Shown in pieces: positions 1 through 11,796 of a stretch of 64,000 nucleotides of DNA (the stretch's first letter is position 1; each line of letters begins with the position of its first letter). The translations under genes were made by a program, and so were the position numbers. The stretch is from the NCBI RefSeq assembly GCF_028453695.1, contig NC_135777.1:4795286-4859285 (forward strand). The letters run 5' to 3'. Origin of the DNA: Augochlora pura. Lineage: Eukaryota > Arthropoda > Insecta > Hymenoptera > Halictidae. The notes beneath the pieces were generated by a model. That model had not been told where the DNA came from, ran no database searches, and was given only the letters and a program-made list of their open reading frames with translations.

Positions 1-151
1 TCGAGCATTTCCGCAGACTTTACGTCGCCGTATATTCCGTTACCGTGCATAATAATTAATTTGAATGATCAGGGTGCCGGAGACGGCCGCGTCGGTAAAA
101 TAAAATTCATTGAACATTCATGTAACGTGTTATATTTTCCCTTTATTTCAG

Positions 152-302
152 ATTGAAACTTAGCCCAGCAGAAAAGAAGAGAGAGAGAGAGAGAACAGTG
201 TTAACGACGAGGACGCTTGTTAGTCAGACTGTCGATGCCGCAGAGAAGCGTGCAGCGTTCGTGTCGTTATTCGAAATGTACTTGAAACACTGCGAGAACG
301 AG
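152..302 (+). CDS. candidate internal coding exon, gene unknown
   Basis: The segment lies between a strong 3' splice site (pyrimidine-rich tract ending TTTATTTCAG at 151) and a plausible donor (GAG|GTATGA at 303). One frame is open throughout: one leading base completes a split codon, then 50 codons run from 153 to 302 and end on a codon boundary. The other two frames stop almost at once. The peptide starts LKLSPAEKKRERER, continues through TLVSQTVDAAEKRAAF and ends SLFEMYLKHCENE. It is a charged stretch followed by a possible amphipathic helix. A GA microsatellite (179-194) is read as the Lys/Arg/Glu repeat. I do not recognise the family. A 50-codon open frame can arise by chance (roughly one in ten per frame), so the splice signals carry much of the weight. 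It could also be an untranslated exon. Confidence 0.4.
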
Positions 303-2790
303 GTATGATTTTTCGAAGCGGAAGTAGCGGAAGCTCTCGCTTCCCTACGATCCTCCGGGAAGCCAATAACGGTAACAAAGGGAGGATTCGAAGTTTTGGT
401 TTGAATAATTCCGAGGGTTAATCCCGGGTTTCACGTAGGCGAGTAGACAGGTAGAGGGACAGTGTCTAACGCTGTCAAGGGATTTTCTCGCACCATTAAT
501 GCTCGCGGCGAGTTTCTTTAAAGGTTGGTCGCCGCCTTTTCTCTATTCAGCATCAATCCCCTTTAAGGATAACGAGTCACGTTCGGAGCTGCCGCAACGT
601 CGGCTCGCTCACGACACTTTCCGAAGGCTGGAGGGATCGGCTTACGTGTCGCAACTTAGAAGCAGTTTACCATCGCAAACCGCCGGATAGAGGGATCGTC
701 TGTACACCGAAAAGACGTCACGGGACGTACACGTGCACCGACACGATCAGCTTCGACGTTGGAAACTTTTCCCCGGGACGAAACTATTACCGTCTGAATA
801 CAAAGTGTCTCGGAAACCTTAAAAGCGCGCGGCTGTCACGCTTCGACGCGGCCGGGATTTCGGGTTCCATGATGGATCGTCGGTTTCGAGATCATTGATC
901 AGCATCCCGCGGAACAGGATACCGAAACGCTTCGCACGCTGATCGCGTTTTTTTTTTACCACCAGGAATCACTTTTCGGAAAAAACGAGTCGAGAGGAAA
1001 CGCTTTCTCGCTTCGCTAGCGATACAGGTCGATGACTCGCGATACCGAACCGAACGTTTCTTGCACTCGGTTAACGCTGTTTGAACTCTCCTTCCCGTAT
1101 CTTCTACTTTATTTTCCTTTCTAATCGATTTTTGCCACGAGCGGTCTCCTTGTTCGAGACAGATATTTATATAGAAATGCATCAATATAATTCAGACTCT
1201 CTTATTATTGAAACGACCTACTTCTAAATTTAAGAGTCACGAATTGTCTACAAGCCGGTATAATCTGATTTTTATATTTTCTGCTAAATACGGTAATATA
1301 ATTTAATATTATATGTTACACTACACTTTTGAAATTCTATCTTAATACAGAGTACATATCGTTTTCCAGGCAGCAGCACTGTCAATCAATCAAAGCGTAT
1401 CTGAGGAATATTCCTCCACGACTTTCAACCCCAGAATATTCTACTAGAAATTATAAATATCAGGGCAAAAGCCCGTTTCGCCGAGCGAAGAGAGAGAGAG
1501 AGAGAGGGAAAAGAGAGCTAGAGCGTCCAGGCGAGCTCAGCATCCGTAGGATTTAGGGCAGCCCGTTGCGATTTAATAAAATTAAGACGGTGCTGTTGAA
1601 AAAGCCCGGGCAAACAGTGGCCCGGCATCGAGCCTGGACCCTCGACCCTCGTTACCTTTAATACCACCTACATTTTCATCCGCCGCGAAACAGCGGAACC
1701 AGCTTAGCCTAGATCGTGATTAGCCACCGCAGCCTCGAAGTAGGACTCGTTCTCCACCGGCTCCGTCAATGGGGATAGCGTTCATATATAATTCATTCCG
1801 CGGAGGAATTATAACGAATATCCGCGCGACGATTTACGCCCTGGGAGCCACTTGGAAGCACTCTGCTCGTCAAATAGACGGCCGTGATTACTTCGTTGGG
1901 CGGAAGAATGGTAGACAGGGCGCGCGGTCCGTTGTAGGAGGCTCGAGGCGAGGGAGACTCGAATTCATTTAAATCCCGAAGCCTTTGCGCGCGCCGGAAG
2001 ACAGCCATCGAAACGTCGGATGCCGCCTTTTTTCACGGGCACAGAGAAGAACTCGTCCCTCCCGTCTCTCTCTCTCTCTCGTCTCTCTTCGCGTCTCTTC
2101 TCGCTCCTCTGCGACGGCCGGATTTCGCATTATTCGGCGTCAGATGGAGGGAGGCTCGCGCGAGGATTAACTTTTCCGCGGCCGCGGACCGTGAATTTTT
2201 CAGGAAATCAGCTTTCTCCGACGACCGCCGCAAACCGTAATCACGTTCCTCGAAAGGACCGCTTTTGTCCCCGTCCGCTGGCCGACGGCAAGCGGCGGAC
2301 GACATGCGGCAGCCAGTACGCCGACCGTTCAAAGCCCGTGGGATGAAAGGATTCGCCGAGGGTCTGTTTCGAAGACACCCACGGCTACCCTGGTGAATCG
2401 ATTATGTGTGCCAACGGAGGGCTGACAGACCGGGATCGCGAACGATAGGGTAAATAGATGCGGCACGTTCGACGCTCCCAGAGATATATCGTCGCCCGGA
2501 TCGTTTTGCATTTATGCAGCACACTGGCCCCGCTGAATTTGTGCAGCTGAAACCGGGCTGAAAATTGATACTAGTTTACTGTATTGATTTATATTCTTTA
2601 CCGCTGTTTCGTTTGCCACCACAAAATGTCCCCATTCTACGCGTACAGCGGATAAGAAATATTAACATTAGGTAAAGAAAAGCTTGCAATTTGCATTTGT
2701 CGGGCATGTTGAATCAATCGTTGACTTATACTACTTTTACTTACGTTGCAGTGTCAGAAGCAAATCCTTCCTGTAATCGTGCGCTCTACG

Positions 2791-2949
2791 TGTCCGACCA
2801 CAGGCTGTCTCGATTCTACTTATCCGATCAAGGAAAAAATCCCCATCCAATTTGTCCGACCATGGGTCGCCCTTATTCTACTCGCGCTACACGGATCGAC
2901 CATATTTCACCCGTCTGGCCATGGGACGTCTCGTTCTACAGTATTCTCG
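2791..2949. repeat. diverged minisatellite, about 31-bp unit in 61-bp dimers
   Basis: The motif GTCCGACCACAGG at 2792 recurs as GTCCGACCATGGG at 2854 and GTCTGGCCATGGG at 2913. Each is followed about 10 bases later by a TCTAC block. Half-period copies start near 2821 (TATCCGATCAAGG) and 2890 (GGATCGACCATA), so the basic unit is about 31 bp with alternate units more alike. Two frames stay open across it, which fits an array lacking stop codons rather than a gene. A polypyrimidine-GCAG acceptor-like site lies just upstream at 2751. Confidence 0.5.
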
Positions 2950-4481
2950 TTTCCGAGAGGTCGAAGAAACAGGCATGCAATTAAACTTAGAGATTGATCT
3001 ATAAGATCTATACATTTTTGATCGAACTAAAATATTTGCCGTAGAAGTGGATGAAAGTGTGACGGGCCAAGATGTAATTGCAGCACAGTGCTCTCGCGTT
3101 TGCATAAGTCGTTGATATTAGTGTGCCAGGTCCATTACCAAGAAGCCTTTCGATTTCGGGCAGCGACCGCGACTCCGTGTTCCCTGGGGTCTGCCCACGG
3201 CTAGCTAAATCGAAATTAGTTAGACGTCTGTCGGTTTCTGGTTTCGCTGCTGACCGAATCGAGCGATGCGCCGGACGACGATCATTTATGAACCAATTAC
3301 AACGTCCGTAGATCCCGTCAGACCGGTCTCCACGTTTGCGCGGGGGGTATTCCCGGTGATTACTGGCCGTGGTTTCGTCCTCGGACTTTTCCAAACGATA
3401 ACCAGCGGCCATCTGCGCCCGGCCAAATTCGGTTCGCCCTTCTCGGGTCCGCGCACCGCAAATTGAACGGCGCTCCAATGATTTCGCGCGCCGGTCGGCT
3501 CTTGCTCGGTCTTTACGTCCTATTTATGACGGCTACGTGACCGCCGCGTCTCGTAAATCGCCCGCCGTGCCGATTGTTTTCCAATCCGTATCCCAGCAGC
3601 TCTCCCAAGGGGCTTCATCTTCTCCGAAGAGCTGACCGCGGGAACGTGGCTTCGGCCACCTGACGAAAAAGGATAGGATTTTCCAGCCACGCGAATAAAT
3701 ATCTCGATTCTCGCGGCTACTACCGGCGCTCGGGGATTATTTTTAAAGTGTCTCGAATGTCTCTGTTTATAGAAAATCGATGTTTCGCGGAACGATTCGG
3801 CGGCCGGTGCCGACGCGTCATTTTATCAGGCGTCAAGTTATTCTTTATTTGCGAGAAATCTCGTTCTAGAGAAATATTATTGTAATAAATTACTATATTA
3901 GATCACGTACTGCCCATTGTTAACGTTAAGTAACGTATAGTATCAAGTAAACCGTGAATCATGAATATCCGGTATCCTTCACCTTGGTAAAATCACAATG
4001 GACTACTTTACTCGCCGCACGAGGACGAATTAATTTGTTCAGCGATTTCCCGTTACCAATAGTCGTAAAAGACAAAATTTGGAATTCATTGTTTTATTCG
4101 ATTAACGAATTACGTTGCCCGTGGTAATTTATTCGATTGTTACCGCCGCTGAAAAAAGTCGGTCGAACGATCGATCCCTGGAAAATGAAATTCAAATTAG
4201 CTCGCTGCGAGCAGTTTTAATAATTTACTGCGGAGCCCGGTGTCGTCTGTGATCGCGAAGGAAAAACTTTCGTAGAGAGATATTTTGATTTGGGCAGTTC
4301 CGGCGTTAACTGGCAACTTTTGAATTAAATTTTCACGGAAGACGCACTCCAATTAAGAGTTGCGATCGTCTCTCGCGGGAGTGCACGGACGCCCCCGAGC
4401 TATGATACGCGGAATATGTGTATTTATATAGCGGAGTATCGACCGTTTTTAATTATAGTCTGGCCGGCTCCGTAACGCGTT

Positions 4482-4488
<7 letters not shown>

Positions 4489-4513
<25 letters not shown>
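4489..4513. repeat. (GA)n microsatellite
   Basis: An uninterrupted run of about 12 AG dinucleotides follows a short A tract. It is one of several GA tracts in the window. Confidence 0.95.
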
Positions 4514-4901
4514 AGGCGTCGAACCGCGCGTGCAACGGCACCCTCTGCCACGGCTTCCTACCTAAAACAACTCGACTATAAAGACCCCACCCAACGCAGC
4601 CCCACACTCCCACGCGCCGGATTCTATATCGTCTGCACCCTCGGCGTGCTAATGCACCGGGGGGTACGATTCATCTTTTATCCTCGCTGCTTCAAACTTA
4701 CCCCCTCGCATCGCGACTGGAAACTGTTCGTGAAATTCTCGTCGAGGGAAAAAAAAACTACTTGGCTCGCGTGATAGTTCTGCGAACTTTGAGCACGGTT
4801 CGCGGGTAATTTGCGACACCTGTGTCTCCATTTCGGTAAATAAAAGTACACATGCCAATAAAATTGTGATATATAATTCTGTTAAATAAACGCGGTACAA
4901 A

Positions 4902-5091
4902 TTAACACTTTATCGACTTTATTCTGTTATCTACACTTTATTTTGTTATCTATTATTCAGATAAATGTGTTAAATTGTACAACAAGCTTCAATATTATTG
5001 TATAAATTTTTAAATGTTAATTACCTTTCGCGATTAATAAGATAAATGAAATCAAAACAGAAACGAAAATTTTCGGTCGATAAAGTGTTAA
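4902..5091. mobile_element. TTAA-flanked miniature element, piggyBac-type
   Basis: A 182-bp AT-rich segment (4906-5087) is bounded by TTAA on both sides (4902-4905 and 5088-5091). Its ends are inverted repeats: CACTTTATCGAC at 4906 and the same 12 bases on the minus strand from 5087. TTAA duplication with short terminal repeats is the signature of piggyBac-superfamily transposition (established knowledge), and the element has no coding capacity, so it would be a non-autonomous copy. Next to the left end an 18-bp block is directly repeated with one mismatch (4916-4933 and 4935-4952). Confidence 0.75.
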
Positions 5092-7803
5092 GACGTGGCC
5101 GGATGAATCGACGTAGTATAAATCGGTAATTAGTCAGTCATTCGCGGAACAGTCGTCGTTTCTCTCGCGCGTCCGACCGATCGCTCGTTTGTACTACTTC
5201 GCCGCGCTGTAGACAGGCTGCAATTTGATGTTGCCGATTAAACGGCTTTCGGTTTTAATATTCTAATAATAACAACGATAATGCCACTGAATAGAGCAAT
5301 CGATGACAACAAACCGATTCCCTGTAATGAATTATATTAAATTATTTTGCGTAATCATTGATGGGAGTAAATAGTTCCTATTTATAATATAAGAGTATTA
5401 ACATAGTAATAACGCTCGATGAAACTGTACACGACGGTAAAACGGGTGCGGCGACTATTAACGCTGCTGCCGAAGGTGGTTAATAATAATGATAACCGAT
5501 GGAAATTCGTATAAATTAGCAAACCGTTGAAATAACCCGACTGAAATTTCGAAATTTACCAGAACTTGCTTCGGGGGGTACTTGCTTAACCTTTTTTTGC
5601 AGGCCGTTCATGCCGGGAACAGAAAATTTCGCTGGAAACTTCTTCGGCAAACAAAAGAGAGCACGGAGGAAGCTTAAAAAAGCCGAAGAAGAGGAATTTC
5701 TAAAGACGTAAAAGAATCCTGACAGAAACGAGCGACTAAGATTATTTCGACCGTGGATGCGGCACGCTTCGATCGGACCTGGCGCGAGCCCCTTTTACGA
5801 TCGTTTCTGTCGTTTCATTGTTCTTCCGAGGGGAATCATCGAACGATTCCCGAGACTAATTAGACGCGTAGAACCGTGTAACGTTGAACGACAGTGGAAC
5901 GAGCAGAGCCAGCTCGAAGAATATTGGAAAAAATGGGTCGGAACGAGAACTCACGGCTAAACGATGCGCGATATTTTATTCAGCATCCGGCCTAGGAATA
6001 GCGAATGGATCACCGGAACTGGAGACGTCGATCGTGACGTATCTATGGAAATTGAATTCACGGCGAATGGGGCAAGGTGCCGGGCGAACTCTGTACTCGG
6101 AACTTTCGCGTCTCTCCTCGCTCACTCTCTCTCTCTCTCCCTCTCTTCCCCGTTGATTTTCCTTTTGCCAGAATTTTCTCGGAGAAACGCGACGCGAGTT
6201 CACCGTCTCGTTTCATCCGGCTCGCGAGGAATTCGCGACAGCTGTCCTGCGCGCTCGGCAATCGACTTCGACAGTTCGATTTTTCCGCGGGCAACCCGCA
6301 AGAAAATGATAACTCGATAATATCGAAACTTGGCAGCGGCAAGCTCGCGCGCGCGCGCGTCGATCGCGCGGAATTTAGCTAGCCATTAAATCGGTGAAAA
6401 TCTTCCGGAAAATTAAAATCCCTCGCGTCCTGTTACTACCTCGCCATTAATTCTGCAATTTCATTTACAATTGCCTTGCGCCGCATCGTTATTAATTTGC
6501 TATTAAGCGAGCCCGTTTGCCCGCGTTTACGGTATGATAGATTCATTGCTAAACGAAGACCGAACTCGGCGAAACGATAAGCTTGATATTCCCCCGTAAA
6601 AGAGCGGGGCTCTCTTCGTTGCGCGTTATTAACGAAACGCTAGACAAAGGCCGGATAATATTCCTGTTAAATTCAGGTTGAAATCTTCATCGAGAATCCC
6701 CGGTGTTACGAGGTTAATACAGGACAGAAATGTCTCTTGTAACCCGGTCTCTGCAAATTACTATGTAAAGAACCTCGTTATGCATAACCGTCTGCAATCT
6801 GCTATTACTTTTCCGATATAAGCCCGTCCGTTATAGAACAGAATCTCGCTTCGAGGACAGTCCTCTGACAATTGCGCCTCTCGCGAGGTGTCCATGTTTT
6901 ATTAATTGTTTTCTTCGAACCAATAAAACCGAACATCCGCCGCCCGGCGGGAACGGAACGCGCGACGGATTTTATCGACGAGATCCGCTCTACCCAAAAA
7001 CCCGCCGCGCGGTTCTTTAATTGGACACGATGCCCCCCGGGCCGCGGCGATCATTTTCGCGCTAGCTGGATATTTATTCAAAGCGGTGGCAATTGTAAAA
7101 TTCATTCGCCGTAATTGGTGGGCCGCCGCTAATTCCATTACACCGAGGAAATTCAAATCGAATCGAGGCGAATCGAATTAATTGTACGCCCCGATACGGT
7201 CGCGCGATAACACACAGAAATGCCGCATGTTAATTATACGTTTGCACAGGCATCGGCCATGTATTATTTATGATCGTGTTAAGCGCCCCGACGCTGATTT
7301 CTTGTCCCACTTCTGCCGAGACAGGCGTCGTTGCGACCGTGCGCCATTTCGTTTCCATTCTGGCGAATCGTTCGCGAGAGCGCTCGGCAATAAAGCTCTC
7401 GCGGAATGAAGGGTCTCGGAACGGGTTCGAGATATCAAAAGTAATTTCGCAATAATTGTCACCGAAATCCGACGAGGAGACAGCGCCCTGGAAAATATCA
7501 AGCCCCTGATAGCTTAACGGATAATAGTATTTGTCAATTCGCTTAATGAACGTGTGCACAGTTAATGGAGTCAAAACAGCAAATCCACTGAATATGCGTA
7601 TATTACCGGCGTTGGATCCAGCGTAACCCAGGCAAATTCACTTTGGCCTAGCAATCATAAATGAATGCAGAAGACACGTATTCCATTCACCGCGGGCCAA
7701 GTGATACACGGTCGTTTTAATTGAACTTACCCGCCGGGTAAGTGGCCCCCCTCAAAACGGAATAATCCTTTGCGGATCCATTAACCGTTCTACGCTTTCT
7801 TCT
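5092..7803. other. non-coding stretch with one weak exon-like segment
   Basis: Apart from the possible exon at 5603-5707, I see no supportable gene. Overlapping open frames around 5960-6380 on both strands surround a CT microsatellite (6126-6144) and a CG-rich GCGCGC block; they look like stop-poor sequence. A palindrome carrying a donor consensus on both strands lies at 7725-7743. Confidence 0.55.
5603..5707 (+). CDS. weak candidate exon or short open frame
   Basis: A good acceptor (T-rich tract ending TTTTTTTGCAG at 5602) precedes a frame that is open after one leading base. It includes ATG at 5610 and reads MPGTENFAGNFFGKQ, then a Lys/Arg/Glu-rich tail ending EEEEFLKT before TAA at 5709-5711. 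A GT at 5708 could be a weak donor (GAC|GTAAAA). The basic-acidic tail resembles a real protein linker, but no family is recognisable. Its required entry phase does not match the phase left by the candidate exon at 152-302, so the two could not be joined directly. Confidence 0.2.
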
Positions 7804-7893
7804 CATTTCATTTCATTTCATTTAATTTCATTTAATTTAATTTCGTTTAATTTCATTCCATTTAATATCGTTTCGTTTAATTTAATTTCATTG
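7804..7893. repeat. (TTTCA/TTTAA)n pentanucleotide microsatellite
   Basis: About 18 pentamers alternate between TTTCA, TTTAA and occasional TTTCG variants. The interspersed variants suggest an old array. Confidence 0.9.
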
Positions 7894-9651
7894 GATCTTA
7901 TTGCCTTTTCCCTCGACTCTCTCCGACTCTCGAGATGCAGGTATAAAATTATCTGTCAAACTTATAAGCCACGCTTGCAAGCTAAGCGTGTCTGCATCTG
8001 GCAAAAGTGCCCGGTGACTGTTCTATTACAATCTGTCCGTTCAACTTGTCTATTAAAATCTGTTAAAATTGTCTGGAAAAATTCACTGTTCAAATTTCTC
8101 CACAGGTTTCCCTGCAACACCAGCGGCCGACTAAGCGTTCCCAATCACCAATGACAGAAATGGATCTCGACGGCCGCGAACGGTGCGCGTTGGAGCGAAT
8201 TCTGGAACGATCCGTCGTTACCTAGACCCCGAGACGTTCAACGTGGATATTCGGCCGAGCCTCGGCGAAAGTGGAACGAGCCCCTGCTAGAAACGCGTAC
8301 ACTGTGCTCGCCACTGCGAAACGATATAGACGAACTAGGCAGTGCAACAGCGACACAAGGGGTCGCTATAATGAGCGGCCCGACCTCGACATGTAGGCCA
8401 ACTTCTGACGCATACCTGCGCCGCATGCACACTACCTGGACTTTCCACGATATCGCTACACCGAGTCGCGCCGGCCGGGCCTCGTTAAAGCGCGAACGAC
8501 CAACGAGAGGCGACGCGAAACGCGACGTCCTCTCAGAGTCCATTGCGAACCAACCTTGAACGAAACAGCAGCCTGGATCGACCCTGAATCGATTCGCCGC
8601 GACGTCTTCCGATGCTGCTGTTTGTTCTCAGATAGTGCAACGAACTGCGAACGCTTGGCAATTTAAGAGACGCAGAAGTAGACTCGTTCTACCTTGCAAC
8701 TGACAAGACAACGGTGATTGTAGTTTGGTACGTATTCTCGTATGCGACGACCGTGTCGATTTATGTTGCTTCGGCCTGAAATTATCAACCGTTTGAAGAC
8801 GAACGCTCTCCGTCCCCCATTGCTTTACGCTGTGTAACGAGTTAGCAGGCTAATTCAAGCTCCAACGGTGAAACAGAAAGACAGACAATGGGTAGAATCG
8901 ATTCCTCTCAGTCCAGAATAGAGGCTGTTTACCAAGCCGATAGTGCCATCGGGAACCCGAGCAACGATATCGCGCAAAGAACGATCCGCCAAGACACTTG
9001 GCAATTTAGGGGATACAAGACTGCTCTCAGACTGTCTGCAGACTAGAAAGACCATCGTCGTTTCGGCCAGCGTAACCAGAGATTCGGCACAGACTGGAAA
9101 CCCTGTAGGTGACCAAAGTTCGAGCAGAGCTTCAACTTTCCTCCTCGAGCAATTTAGCAGCGGCCGCCATTGTGCCTCGAGGTGTTTACACCGGCGGCAA
9201 AGAGTGTCATCCGAACTTGGCACGGGACACGGCACGGTTACTTTCGCGCTTCCCACACCGAGACATAACCCTCCAGAAGTTGGCAAGCTCTTTAAGCAGC
9301 CCTGCCGACCACTTAAACGGCGTGATCTCGACGAATTCGAGAGGTTCGACGGAGTCAGGTGGGAGAGCGGCTTGTTGGCCGCTAAGAAACTGTCCGATGT
9401 CTCGGGCGGCAAGAATTCCAATTAACTATGGGACGAGCGACGGACGCGACGTCAACTTATAGGCATTCGTCAAACGGACGCGTCCTATGCCGACGCGAAC
9501 TTCTCGGGACGTTGGTGTCGGAACACGTCGAAGTTTCAACGACGGATTCGCTTGCCTGGAAGAAGAATTGATGCACCGAACTGCGAATGGAAAAGCGAAG
9601 ATACGTTCTCGTTTCGTCGACTGTATTTAATTATAATTTTTGTCTGTACAG
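7894..9651. other. stop-poor stretch without a recognisable gene
   Basis: The composition is more even and less AT-rich than the surrounding DNA, and overlapping frames stay open on both strands (8943-9425 plus, 160 codons; 8855-9421 minus, 188 codons). Neither product shows a domain, signal peptide or repeat that I recognise. A short open frame follows an acceptor-like site (TTTCTCCACAG) at about 8105-8224. The stretch could be an untranslated exon or a long non-coding transcript, but nothing in the sequence establishes that. Confidence 0.4.
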
Positions 9652-9775
9652 ATGGGGACCGCTTTATCTCGTGACGGAGGCTTCATTGGAGACGAGGATC
9701 CAAAAGAAGATTTCGGATCGAGAAGATTACCCAGAAATGACTCCAGATCAAGTTGCCGCGCAAACGAAGATCCAG
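9652..9775 (+). CDS. weak candidate exon, reading frame ambiguous
   Basis: An acceptor-like site (TTTTTGTCTGTACAG at 9651) and a donor-like site (GATCCAG|GTTTAT) enclose 124 bases. Two frames are open. One starts with ATG directly at the acceptor and reads MGTALSRDGGFIGDEDPKED, with Gly at position 2 as in myristoylated proteins. The other reads WGPLYLVTEASLETRIQKK, then DREDYPEMTPDQVAAQTKIQ, which looks more like folded protein. The first frame would follow in phase from the candidate exon at 152-302. I recognise no family in either. This may be chance. Confidence 0.25.
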
Positions 9776-11605
9776 GTTTATCGGCGCTGTCTCCGCAGTT
9801 CATCGAACGCGACTCGTTCTCGCTAATGTTATTAAAAACGCGGCAGCCTTGGCTCGGATGGCTAAGGATATGGTATAAGCTCGTGAAAACGCTCGCAGCG
9901 GAAGATATGCATCAGCGAGTCGGCTGGAGTGCATACTCCATCGGTCTGAAAGCTGGCTTTGCAGCGCGAGGGGCTCTCGACGAGAAGGCAGGGCAGGGCA
10001 GGCAGCACAGCGCAGCCCTCCCGAAGATTCACGAGCACGTACCTCGACGTCGGCGCCGGCGCGGTCGCTTTCGCCCTAGAATTTTCGGTCCGTGATCTCC
10101 TGGTGGATTCCTCGGCCGGCTTCCGACGACTCTTATGCTCCGACGCGTCGCTTCGCCTCGCCTCGCCTCTCCCCGCGTAAAAAAGCGACACCGTCCACGC
10201 GAAACAACGGCCGGATTTACGCTTGCATAAAAGAACACGGAGCAGACGAGCACGCCGCCTCGTGAAATCTAGCCCTGCGACCTCGGAGAACTTTTCGCTC
10301 TGGTTCGAACGCGCCGACCGAAGACATTGTTCGAGCGGATTCCTGACTAAGCCGGCTCCGTGTCGCGTCGGCTTTAAGGAAAATTGAACCTTGGTACTCG
10401 CTCGTGGCTAATGCGTGCCATATGCGAGACGGCTCATTCCGCGTGCTATCGAGAAGTTCGTCCAGCCCTGTAATTGGTAAAGTAATTAAGTAACTGCTCC
10501 GTTGTTCGGATAGATTTTACACGTATGCGAGAGTCTGCGCGCGAAACGATTTACTGTAAAAACGATTTAGAAGTTAGTCTCGTTCCGAAATGAATTGTAA
10601 GCGATCGTTTTGCAGTCCCATGTCCGTCTAATCAATGCCGACATCTACGCTTTCGCCTGAAATGCAATGAAAAGCAGCGACCATGCAATTAAGTCGAGCT
10701 CCTTAACGATGCGACGGTTATGCCCGGGGTGGTTAATACCTCTCCAAGAAATGGCCTGTGTACTTTCGAACGGTAGTGTGGGAACGTAAATCGACCGGCC
10801 ATGTAAAACCGTGGCTGGCAAACCAGCCAGTTGGGTTTAACTTGTAATCTTCTAATCTGGCTTATTAATGGAGTTATATCGGGGAACTGTAACTTATTGG
10901 GCTAACTCGAAGTAAAACAATTTGTCACTCCCTTCGATTAACCCGTGTCGAACCAGAACGCGCGTGTGTATACTTCGCGGCGACTTCGCCTCGCTCGTAA
11001 TCGGAATTTACGGCACAGTTCGGCGGTCGATAGAAAAAAAGAGTTGTTCTATATGGCGGTCGAATGGAATCGTAAGGCAGAAAGGATATAATTTCGCCCC
11101 GGCTATCTTGTGTACACCGAACCGGCTCTCCAGTTGTCACGTCTGATTTACGACGGCCGCTACCAACTGCGACTCTATCACAGCCTAGCCCGGCCGATCT
11201 ATTTGTCAGGCTGAACGTGCTCATTCGCAGGACAGTTACAGCGGCGACGGTTTACATGGATTAGCCCCCTTTTTCTTCCCGTCCGCCAACTAGTTTTCAT
11301 ATTACACGGTCGATCGAATAATAGCATACATCGATAAAACATCGCCTTTACTACGCCATCGTTTCTTCTCTATTATTAATTATATCCGAAACGAGGATTA
11401 GAAAATTGTCAAGCTTTTAGCATCGTTGAATCTTCCGGGACGCAATCGTCGCGGATCTAGAAATCCGCGAAAGTCTGAAATCCAGTGGTACGCGTCTTAT
11501 TCGGCCCCGTGTTTCTCTTTCCCCCTCGGACCGGGACCACTGCCGGGGAACGTGTTTCACGGAGCCATAATTGAGGGGCGTAGACCATAGACTTTCCAAG
11601 TTGCA

Positions 11606-11659
11606 CGGCAAGTGGCAAGTGCAAGTGGCAAGTGGCAAGTGCAAGTGGCAAGTGGCAAG
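11606..11659. repeat. short tandem repeat of GTGGCAA / GTGCAA
   Basis: About eight tandem copies of GTGGCAA alternate with the 6-base variant GTGCAA. It is a small minisatellite-like array. Confidence 0.9.
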
Positions 11660-11783
11660 CAGATTCCCAGAGAAACTGCCGACGTTGATTCCGGGGTCGG
11701 TCGGCCGACCGGCCGGTGATAACTACAAATTACGGTTCTCTCGCCACGGGGAGGACGTTCCCTGGAAAATATGATAGACGTCG

Positions 11784-11796
11784 CCCCCCCCCCCCC
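11784..11796. repeat. poly-C tract
   Basis: Thirteen consecutive C residues, a possible replication-slippage site or sequencing artefact. Confidence 0.9.

Larger units (their letters stand above)
303..4901. other. non-coding stretch, probably intron or intergenic
   Basis: No frame here looks like a conserved protein. The longest open frame (3008-3478, minus strand, 156 codons) is Arg-rich and has no recognisable domain. The stretch holds short GA/CT microsatellites (about 1489-1507 and 2069-2082) and a diverged minisatellite at 2791-2949. AT-rich blocks near 1180-1350 and 3840-4140 contain no inverted-repeat element that I could find. Confidence 0.6.

Noticed and set aside
8108..8224. 39-codon open frame after a TTTCTCCACAG acceptor-like site
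   Set aside because: Short, no donor before the stop, no recognisable family.
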